Positions 5,746 to 11,015 of a stretch of DNA of 11,015 bases are shown here, in pieces. The DNA is taken from positions 1 through 11,015 of the forward strand of contig USEF01000042.1 in NCBI GenBank assembly GCA_900553475.1. The letters are read 5' to 3'. The translations under genes and the position numbers were made by a program. The first letter of the stretch is position 1; every line of letters starts with the position of its first letter. The stretch is from an uncultured Collinsella sp. (GTDB lineage Bacteria; Actinomycetota; Coriobacteriia; Coriobacteriales; Coriobacteriaceae). The notes under the pieces are model-generated. The model was not told the DNA's origin and did no database searches. It worked only from the letters and a program-made list of their open reading frames with translations.

Positions 5746-6957
5746 ATGTTCGCGAAGGATCGCGAAGCAATGCGCCTGACACCGGCGGAGGTCAGGCTGA
5801 TTCTTATTGAGTCCCTGCAGTGGTGCGCCAACAACGCGGTCTACTTTTTGGGGCTTATCGGTGCGGCCACGTATGATCTGGCCGGCACGGCCTTTTTGGT
5901 TGCCGCCATTACGCTCGTGCGCAATCTTATGACGTCGGCGGGCAATATGGTGTCGGGTTCGGTCATCGATCGCTTTGGACCGCGCCGGACGTCATTTGTG
6001 ACGTGCGTGATTACGGCTGTGCTATCGCTTGGCGTGGGGTTGGCGCCGCTGTCTGTCCCCGGGCTTGTGTTTGCCGCGTGCGTCTTGGGGCTTGCGGGCG
6101 GCTTTATCAACACCTGCACGCATGCGTTTCCGGGATACCTGGAGTCGACCACCGAGGGCCGTACCCGCGTGAACGGTCTCATGGTGTTCTACAGCAATAT
6201 CGCCTATACCGCTGGCCCGCTGCTCGGTGGTGCCATCGTGAGCTGTTTTGCCACGCAATCGGTCTATCTGCTCATGGCGGGCATGATGGGTGTGGCGGCC
6301 GTGCTCTCCTTGGGTTGTCACGAGTGTGTTGTTCCCGCAAAAGGGGAGAAGCCGAAGGGCGGTATTCTGGGCGGCATGGCCGAGGGTGCGCGACTTACGT
6401 TTCGCGACCACGACCTGCGCCTCATCTTTATCTCGGGCTTTTTGGGATTCTTTGCGTTTGGCGCGTTTGATTCGCTTGAGTCGTTGTTCTACCGTGATGT
6501 GCTCAACGTGGATATCGTCTGGCTGGGCTGGCTGTCCTCGGTGGGCCTCACTTCCTCGGTGGGCGCGTTCATCCTGACCAAGCTTTCTGCTCGCCATGTC
6601 AACCTACGATTGCTGCTCGGCGCGCTCATGGCCGTGGGCATTGGGTCCATGGTGTACGTGGGCACCGATATGCTGGGGGTCGCGATTGTCGGTCAGGCGA
6701 TTAACGGTCTGGCCTGGGGGTTCCTGGAGCCGCTGCAGATGATCTTGATTCAGGAGCGCGCCGACATCAAATACCTGGGTCGCATTACCGGCTTTGTGCG
6801 CTTTGGCCTGATGAGCGCCGGCGTGGTGCCGCTGCTGGCGGCTCCGTTTTTGGCGGAGGCATTGGGCGTCCAGACGGTACTGTTTGGAGCATCGACCATT
6901 ATTGCGCTGGTAGGAACGCTGTTCTTTGTCACACAAGGGAGACGCCGGGGGCGTTAG
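5746..6957 (+). CDS. MFS transporter
   Basis: The 403-residue membrane carrier has about twelve hydrophobic segments. GSVIDRFGPRR at residues 71-81 is the MFS motif A loop between helices 2 and 3 (G-x-x-x-D-R-x-G-x-R-R). A cytosolic loop around residues 195-225 separates the two six-helix halves, and the protein ends in a basic GRRRGR tail. The ATG has AAGGAG at 5735-5740, five bases upstream. The gene occupies the same place behind IID copy 2 as the EamA gene does behind IID copy 1, again right after a terminator and with no separate promoter visible. The substrate is unknown. Export of a catabolic product such as an amino acid, or uptake of a related compound, would suit the setting. Its codon use is looser than that of the PTS genes. 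Confidence 0.9.
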   Translation: MFAKDREAMRLTPAEVRLILIESLQWCANNAVYFLGLIGAATYDLAGTAFLVAAITLVRNLMTSAGNMVSGSVIDRFGPRRTSFVTCVITAVLSLGVGLAPLSVPGLVFAACVLGLAGGFINTCTHAFPGYLESTTEGRTRVNGLMVFYSNIAYTAGPLLGGAIVSCFATQSVYLLMAGMMGVAAVLSLGCHECVVPAKGEKPKGGILGGMAEGARLTFRDHDLRLIFISGFLGFFAFGAFDSLESLFYRDVLNVDIVWLGWLSSVGLTSSVGAFILTKLSARHVNLRLLLGALMAVGIGSMVYVGTDMLGVAIVGQAINGLAWGFLEPLQMILIQERADIKYLGRITGFVRFGLMSAGVVPLLAAPFLAEALGVQTVLFGASTIIALVGTLFFVTQGRRRGR

Positions 6958-6975
6958 CTATACATCAAATTCTAA

Positions 6976-7045
6976 TTTAATACCACTCACCAGAGAATTT
7001 CGACCGTTCACCGAGGATTGGAACAGATTGAAAAGTGGTATTAAA
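6976..7045. repeat. Inverted repeat of the putative operator
   Basis: TTTAATACCACT (6976-6987) is the exact reverse complement of AGTGGTATTAAA (7034-7045), 46 bases apart. The right arm is the conserved upstream element of the SIS promoter. The arrangement could allow a dimeric regulator to bind two distant sites and loop the DNA. A terminator for the MFS gene is less likely because the loop is long and no T-tract follows. Confidence 0.65.
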
Positions 7046-7077
7046 AACACGTTGGGTGTATGTCTATAATTGGTATC
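7035..7077 (+). promoter_or_regulatory. Promoter and putative operator for the SIS deglycase gene
   Basis: The -10 box TATAAT lies at 7065-7070, with TTAAAA at 7041-7046 as a weak -35 at 18-base spacing. GTGGTATTAAA (7035-7045) and TCTATAATTGGTATC (7063-7077) are exact copies of the elements at 3887-3929, while the 17 bases between them are unrelated. Conservation of the blocks but not the spacer points to a common regulator as well as sigma-70-type recognition. Confidence 0.78.
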
Positions 7078-7127
7078 GAAAAGAAACGCGATGTATAGAT
7101 TCGCGTGCAGGACAGAAAGGAAAAGCC

Positions 7128-8189
7128 ATGAAGGAAACCGAGAAGATCGAGATCATGCACTTTAGCCAGGAGGGCTACGTCGAGGACGGCAAGAACGTCT
7201 ACGAGGCCGGCAAGAAGATGACCGCGCTCGCCGACAAGGTCGCCGACGAGGGCTACGACGCCGTGTTCCTGATGGGCGTCGGCGGCACCTGGGACGAGCT
7301 CATGCAGCTCGAGTACCTCATGAACAAGTTCGGCGACCGCGACCTCGAGGTCTACCTGATCCACGCCGCCGAGTGGAACGTCATGGGCCACAAGCGCATG
7401 ACCGAGAAGTCCGTCGTGCTCACCGCCTCCGAGTCCGGCACCACCCCCGAGGTCCTCGAGGCCGTCAAGAAGATGAAGGAAAAGGGCATTCGTGTCTACG
7501 CCATGACCAAGCCCGAGGGCCCCATCGGTCAGGCTGTCGGCGCCGAGAACTGCGTTGCCATGGCTTCTGACCATGGTTCGGGCGGCTGCGAGAAGGGCTA
7601 CTACCTCGCCGACTGCTTCGGCCTGCGCCTGCTCAACCGCCGCGGCTGCTTCCCGCAGTTCGATAAGTTCATCGAGCAGACCAAGGACGTTTGGACCCAC
7701 CTGGTCGACATCCGCAAGAGCTTCGAGCCGCGCGCCGAGGAGCTCGCCAAGAAGTACGCCCTGGCCCCCTACACCATGTTCATCGGCTCGGGCGCCCTGT
7801 GGGGCGAGACGATCCTGTTCTCGATGTGCATCCTCGAGGAGATGCAGTGGAAGCGCACCCGCTACATCACCTCGGCAGACTTCTTCCACGGCACCCTCGA
7901 GCTCGTGGAGCCCGGCGTCCCCGTGTTCCTGTTCATGGGCGAGGACGAGAACCGCAAGCTCGACGAGCGCGTCCGCGCGTTCCTGACCCGCGGCGTGACC
8001 GGCGACACCGACATCAACATCATCGACACCGCCGAGTTCGCGATCCCCGGCCTTGACGACGAGTTCCGCGTCATCGTGTCTCCGTGGATCCTCTCCTCGC
8101 TGATCACCGATCGCCTTGCCGCTTACTACGAGACGGTCACCAAGCACAACCTCAACTACCGTCGTTACTATCACCAGTTCGACTACTAA
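7128..8189 (+). CDS. SIS-domain sugar-phosphate deglycase, FrlB/Gfr-like
   Basis: The 353-residue cytosolic protein has the double-SIS layout of fructoselysine- and glucoselysine-6-phosphate deglycases. The first SIS domain is visible as FLMGVGGTWDE (residues 47-57) and the phosphosugar-binding TASESGTTPE (99-108); a second starts near TMFIGSGALWGE (216-227). Glu238 and His254, 16 residues apart, match the Glu/His pair reported as catalytic in Salmonella FrlB. HGTLELVEPGVP (254-265) and the RRYY-containing end also match FrlB, as recalled from known sequences. The expected reaction splits a 6-phosphorylated Amadori compound into glucose 6-phosphate and lysine or another amine. ATG 7128 is chosen over upstream in-frame codons because AAAGGA at 7116-7121 precedes it and the promoter lies at 7035-7077. 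It is a paralogue of the fragment at 1-210. Glucosamine-type isomerase activity is an alternative but fits less well. Confidence 0.88.
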   Translation: MKETEKIEIMHFSQEGYVEDGKNVYEAGKKMTALADKVADEGYDAVFLMGVGGTWDELMQLEYLMNKFGDRDLEVYLIHAAEWNVMGHKRMTEKSVVLTASESGTTPEVLEAVKKMKEKGIRVYAMTKPEGPIGQAVGAENCVAMASDHGSGGCEKGYYLADCFGLRLLNRRGCFPQFDKFIEQTKDVWTHLVDIRKSFEPRAEELAKKYALAPYTMFIGSGALWGETILFSMCILEEMQWKRTRYITSADFFHGTLELVEPGVPVFLFMGEDENRKLDERVRAFLTRGVTGDTDINIIDTAEFAIPGLDDEFRVIVSPWILSSLITDRLAAYYETVTKHNLNYRRYYHQFDY

Positions 8190-8212
8190 GAGCAAATAAC
8201 GTTTGTGTAATC

Positions 8213-8245
8213 GGGCCTCGCTCCTATATGGAACGGGGCCTCGCT
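8213..8245 (+). other. Intercistronic hairpin and short direct repeat before the epimerase
   Basis: GCCTCGCTCC (8215-8224) pairs with GGAACGGGGC (8230-8239) around a five-base loop, with one G-T pair and one mismatch. GGGCCTCGCT occurs at 8213-8222 and again at 8236-8245. There is no T-tract, so the upstream and downstream genes may still be cotranscribed. Confidence 0.4.
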
Positions 8246-8262
8246 TGGGTTGGAGAGTAATT

Positions 8263-9099
8263 ATGAGCTATCCCCAGCTTGCCGTCATGAATATCAGCCA
8301 TCGTTATTTTGACCTTGAGGAGTTCTTTTCTTCGGCGTCGGCTTCGGGCTACACGTGTTGCGAGCTTTGGACCGGGGCGATGCATCTGTATGTCGATTGC
8401 CATGGATACGATTCGCTCGAGCAGGTGCGGGAGCTATCACAGCGGTATGGGGTTCGGATTGTGGGGCTTTGTCCCGAACAGAACAATCCCAAGCCGTGGA
8501 ATATCGCGGCGCGCGGGAATGAGGCGCGCGCTCGCACGCTCGCGTACTTTAAGAACGTTGTGGATATCGCGGCGGAACTTGGAGCCGAGCAGGTCATGGT
8601 CTCGAGCGGCTGGGCATTTTTGAACGAGCCGATCGAGGATGCGTGGGGTCGCAGCGCCTCGATGCTGCGTGCGATTGCCGAGCATGCGGGAGAGCGCGGC
8701 GTGCGACTGGTGCTCGAGGCCCTACAGCCGGTTGAGTCGATGATCGTGAACTCGGCGGCCGACACGAAGCGCATGATCGAGGCAGTTGATCATCCGGCAC
8801 TTAAGGCGTGTCTGGATTTGGGCGCTATGGCGGTGGCAGGGGATACCATCGACGATTATTTCGATCTGCTTGGCGATGATGTCGCCCACGTGCATTTTGT
8901 CGATGTTGCGGCAGACGGCACGACGCATCTTGCTTGGGGTGACGGCGACCGCGATATGCGCGCCGACCTAGATAGGCTGGTGGCGCGCGGCTATCGCGGA
9001 GTTGTTTCGGCCGAGACCTATGACTGGCGCTATTTTGCCAATCCCGCGGCAGCCGACGCTCAGGTTATGGCGGAGTACCGACGCGCGATTGGCGCCTAA
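8263..9099 (+). CDS. Sugar isomerase/epimerase, TIM barrel, FrlC-like
   Basis: The 278-residue cytosolic protein belongs to the xylose-isomerase-like / AP-endonuclease-2 fold group. Candidate metal ligands are Glu152 (in LEALQPVES), Asp185 (in CLDLGAM), His211 (in HVHFVD) and Glu251 (in SAETYD), the spacing seen in this family. Pieces such as ELWTGAMH (34-41), LCPEQNN (69-75) and ALQPVES resemble E. coli FrlC, the fructoselysine 3-epimerase that lets cells use psicoselysine. The start ATG 8263 has GGAGAG at 8252-8257. The gene follows the SIS deglycase by 73 bases in the same direction, probably in one transcript, which supports an Amadori-compound role. A related ketose or inosose epimerase cannot be excluded. 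Codon use is looser than in the deglycase, so the two genes may have separate histories. Confidence 0.85.
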   Translation: MSYPQLAVMNISHRYFDLEEFFSSASASGYTCCELWTGAMHLYVDCHGYDSLEQVRELSQRYGVRIVGLCPEQNNPKPWNIAARGNEARARTLAYFKNVVDIAAELGAEQVMVSSGWAFLNEPIEDAWGRSASMLRAIAEHAGERGVRLVLEALQPVESMIVNSAADTKRMIEAVDHPALKACLDLGAMAVAGDTIDDYFDLLGDDVAHVHFVDVAADGTTHLAWGDGDRDMRADLDRLVARGYRGVVSAETYDWRYFANPAAADAQVMAEYRRAIGA

Positions 9100-9136
9100 G
9101 TGGGACAGGGCGCCGAGTTGGCGTTTGACGCTTTTT
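9091..9136 (+). terminator. Possible terminator after the epimerase gene
   Basis: GGCGCC at 9091-9096 and at 9109-9114 can pair across the stop codon, or CGCC (9111-9114) with GGCG (9120-9123). GCGT/ACGC (9121-9131) is followed by TTTTT at 9132-9136. The stems are short and compete, so efficiency is uncertain. Confidence 0.4.
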
Positions 9137-9143
9137 GAGAAAC

Positions 9144-9187
9144 GGGACGTGCTTTCCGCTTGAGGCTTCTGGCGGAAAGCACGTCCC
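9144..9187. repeat. Perfect inverted repeat (16-pair stem)
   Basis: GGGACGTGCTTTCCGC (9144-9159) is the exact reverse complement of GCGGAAAGCACGTCCC (9172-9187), with a 12-base loop. No T-run follows. Related units lie at 9205-9250 and 9268-9281, so this is likely a member of a dispersed intergenic repeat family. It may also act as a transcription barrier or mRNA end. Confidence 0.85.
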
Positions 9188-9204
9188 AGAACAGGCGCTC
9201 AGAA

Positions 9205-9250
9205 TGGGACACACTTTCCGCTGAGGACCTCAACCGGAAACCGCATCCCA
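9205..9250. repeat. Imperfect second unit of the same inverted-repeat family
   Basis: Arms 9205-9220 and 9235-9250 match at 12 of 16 pairs, with intact outer TGGGA/TCCCA and inner TTTCCG/CGGAAA. TTTTT at 9252-9256 follows directly, so this unit could act as a terminator. Confidence 0.6.
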
Positions 9251-9267
9251 GTTTTTGGCTGGCGGGC

Positions 9268-9281
9268 GGGACGCGCTTTCC
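9268..9281. repeat. Half unit of the same repeat family
   Basis: GGGACGCGCTTTCC differs from the left arm at 9144-9157 by one base, but no matching right arm follows. It looks like a truncated or decayed unit. Confidence 0.5.
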
Positions 9282-9341
9282 CCTATGTTTCCAAATGAAT
9301 ACGCTGTGAGCCGAGGAAGACGATTCTCCCCGCAAACACTC

Positions 9342-9417
9342 TAGTATGCTAAAGTACCCAGAAGATCGGCGGAGCTATGCCGGTCGTTTGTTCTGTATGC
9401 AACACAGCATGAGGAGG
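9342..9417 (+). promoter_or_regulatory. Likely promoter and leader region of hisZ-hisG
   Basis: TAGTATGCT at 9342-9350 is the only reasonable -10-like element before the gene; no good -35 is seen, so this is tentative. GATCGGC (9364-9370) and GCCGGTC (9379-9385) form a seven-pair leader hairpin with one G-T pair. The ribosome site GAGGAGG at 9411-9417 is strong. There is no run of His codons, so classical his attenuation is not supported. Confidence 0.35.
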
Positions 9418-9425
9418 CTCACCAG

Positions 9426-11015
9426 ATGACGGCCACACCGTGGGGATTCCGGGACATATTGCCCGAGGAGGCTCAGGCGCGCGAGGAGATCGCGCTGACG
9501 GTGAAGGGCTGCTTTAGGGAGCATCATTATCTGCCGGTTGAGACGCCGCTGCTCGAGGACAAGGGCTCGCTCGAGGAGGGCGGCCGTATCGCGGACACGC
9601 CGTTTAAGCTTTTTGACGATGACGGCCGCTTGTTGGTGGTTCGTCCCGACAATACGTTGCCGATCGTGCGTTTGGTCTCGACCCGCATGCGCGCGGCCGA
9701 CTTGCCGCTGCGCCTGCGCTATGAGGCGCCGGTGGTTCGCGAATGCCAGCGCAATGCCGGCGGTTCGCGTCAATTTACCCAGCTGGGTTTTGAGCTCATC
9801 GGCGCGGGCGATACCGCGGGCGATGTCGAGATCGTCTCGCTGGTGGCCGAGGCCGTTCGCAAGTTGGCGCTGCCCGATGCGCGCATTATCGCAGGTAGCG
9901 TGCGCCCGTTTAAGGAGCTGCTCGCGGCGTGCGAGGATCGCGAGCTGGCTGCCGAGGCTCTGCGCTGCGTGCACGCCAACGACTTTGTGGGCCTCGATGC
10001 CCGCGTGGCGGCAAGCGCCGAGACCGATGCCGTTAAGGCCGCCGTCAGCGAACTGCCGCGCCTGCATGGTGGGGCCGAAGTGCTCGATCGCGTGGATGCG
10101 CTGCTGGCGGCTGCCGGTATTGTCGCGCCGCTGACGCGCGAACTCCGTGCCCTGGTTGATGGTCTGGCTCCCGAGGACGCCCAGGTGCTGTCGTTCGACT
10201 TCTCCATCATGAACTCTTTCGATTACTACACGGGCCTGGTCTTTAAGGCCTATGCCGGTGGCCTGCCCGATCCGGTGGGCTCGGGCGGTCGCTACGACTC
10301 TATCTTTACCGGCGCGTTCGGCGACGGCATCGAGGTGCCGGCGGCGGGCTTCGCCTTTTCGCTCGAGCGTCTGGAGGCCGCGTGCACCTCTGCCGAGGAC
10401 GCCGCCTCCGATGGTGACCACGCCGTGGGCCGCGGCGCCGAAGGCCCGCTACGCATCGCCGTGCCCAAGGGCTCGCTTAAGGCCGACACGCTCGACGTGC
10501 TCGAGGCCGCGGGCCTGGACGTCTCTGAGCTGCGCGACCCCGGCCGTCACCTGATTGTGCGCGGTCGCGACACGCGTGCCGGCGAGGGCACGGTCGGCGA
10601 TATCGAGTTTGTCATCGTGCGTCCCAGCGACGCGCCCGCTTTTGTGGGCTGTGGTGGTGCCGATTGCGGCATCTGTGGCTGGGACTCGCTCATCGAGGCA
10701 GACCTCAACTTGCTGCAGCTGGTCGATCTGGGCTACGGCCTGTGCACGTTTATCGAGGCAGAGCCCGCGTGGCGCGCCGGCCAGGCCGAGCGCAACTATG
10801 CCCGCCGCGGGTCGCTTCGCGTGGCCACCAAGTATCCGCGCATCGCGAGTGCCTGGTATGCCGAGCGCGGCGTGAACGCCGATATCGTCTCACTGCACGG
10901 CAACATCGAACTGGGCCCCATCGTCGGCATGACCGATCGCATCGTGGATATTGCCGCCACGGGCGCCACGCTGCGCGATAACGACCTGGTCATCACCGGC
11001 CGCACCCTCTTTGGT
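9426..11015 (+). CDS. hisZ-hisG: HisZ-HisG fusion: ATP phosphoribosyltransferase regulatory and catalytic domains (3' end off window)
   Basis: One open frame of 530 codons runs to the right edge. Residues 1-317 are HisZ, a histidyl-tRNA-synthetase-like regulatory subunit. They show a motif-2-like segment (RYEAPVVRE at 98-106, then QFTQLGFELIG at 116-126), the FDYYTG histidine motif (265-270), GSGGRYD (285-291) and a motif-3-like AAGFAFSLERL (306-316). After a linker (about 318-340), residues 341-530 are short-form HisG: LRIAVPKGSLK, VRPSD near 398-402, VATKYP (466-471) and the PRPP-binding IVDIAATGATL (506-516). Some 25-30 residues probably lie beyond the window. The enzyme joins ATP and PRPP in the first step of histidine synthesis, with feedback by histidine through HisZ. 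The two are usually separate proteins of a hetero-octamer. The ATG has GAGGAGG eight bases upstream. There is no stop between the domains. Confidence 0.92.
   Translation, partial: MTATPWGFRDILPEEAQAREEIALTVKGCFREHHYLPVETPLLEDKGSLEEGGRIADTPFKLFDDDGRLLVVRPDNTLPIVRLVSTRMRAADLPLRLRYEAPVVRECQRNAGGSRQFTQLGFELIGAGDTAGDVEIVSLVAEAVRKLALPDARIIAGSVRPFKELLAACEDRELAAEALRCVHANDFVGLDARVAASAETDAVKAAVSELPRLHGGAEVLDRVDALLAAAGIVAPLTRELRALVDGLAPEDAQVLSFDFSIMNSFDYYTGLVFKAYAGGLPDPVGSGGRYDSIFTGAFGDGIEVPAAGFAFSLERLEAACTSAEDAASDGDHAVGRGAEGPLRIAVPKGSLKADTLDVLEAAGLDVSELRDPGRHLIVRGRDTRAGEGTVGDIEFVIVRPSDAPAFVGCGGADCGICGWDSLIEADLNLLQLVDLGYGLCTFIEAEPAWRAGQAERNYARRGSLRVATKYPRIASAWYAERGVNADIVSLHGNIELGPIVGMTDRIVDIAATGATLRDNDLVITGRTLFG

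Noticed and set aside
1960..5834. Long minus-strand open frames opposite both IID genes, about 360 codons each
   Set aside because: Their products are dominated by His, Asp, Gly, Ala and Glu repeats, as expected from the mirror of a GC-rich gene with fixed third positions. They have no family motifs, and the real plus-strand genes are certain.
7035..7127. N-terminal extension of the SIS protein from an upstream GTG
   Set aside because: This stretch contains the conserved promoter and ribosome site, and the added residues do not resemble the family.
7041..8195. 384-codon minus-strand frame opposite the SIS gene
   Set aside because: Same codon-bias shadow; low-complexity product with no recognisable domain. 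The plus-strand SIS protein has clear motifs.
9144..9281. Short CRISPR array
   Set aside because: The units are diverged inverted repeats without constant direct repeats or regular spacers, and no cas genes are present.

Overview
The window is high-GC bacterial DNA. Gene order, strong G/C third-position bias in some genes, mannose-family PTS genes and a HisZ-HisG fusion suggest a gut actinobacterium of the Coriobacteriia, most likely Collinsella or a close relative. The genus is an inference from sequence style, not from a marker gene. All genes that can be supported read on the plus strand.

Region 1 (1-2862) is the end of an operon: the last 69 residues of an SIS-domain deglycase-like protein, then PTS enzymes IIA, IIB, IIC and IID of the mannose family. 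A rho-independent terminator follows, then an EamA-type transporter (2951-3841). Region 2 (about 3887-6957) has its own promoter and a 140-base leader. It carries a second IIC-IID pair without IIA or IIB, a second terminator, and an MFS transporter in the position that the EamA gene holds in region 1. Region 3 (about 6976-9099) starts with a near-copy of the region 2 promoter. It holds a complete second SIS deglycase-like gene and a TIM-barrel epimerase resembling FrlC. Region 4 (9100-9425) is non-coding, with terminator-like hairpins and a family of inverted repeats. Region 5 (9426 to the right edge) is an open frame encoding HisZ fused to HisG, the first enzyme of histidine biosynthesis.

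The catabolic genes fit uptake and breakdown of Amadori (glycated amino acid) compounds such as fructoselysine or glucoselysine. The PTS would import and phosphorylate the sugar part, and the SIS enzymes would split the phosphorylated adduct into hexose phosphate and the amino acid. The epimerase would handle a stereoisomer, and the EamA and MFS carriers might move the released amino acid. The SIS proteins have the FrlB-type C-terminus and the Glu/His pair expected of these deglycases. The substrate itself is not proven by sequence.

The most striking structure is the duplication. The two IIC-IID units share about 1047 bases that look identical (1815-2861 and 4607-5653), ending inside the IID stop codon, while the middle of IIC differs strongly. 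This looks like recent duplication or ongoing gene conversion that keeps one part constant and leaves a putative specificity segment free to vary. The two internal promoters share two blocks at identical spacing, suggesting one common regulator that is not encoded in the window.
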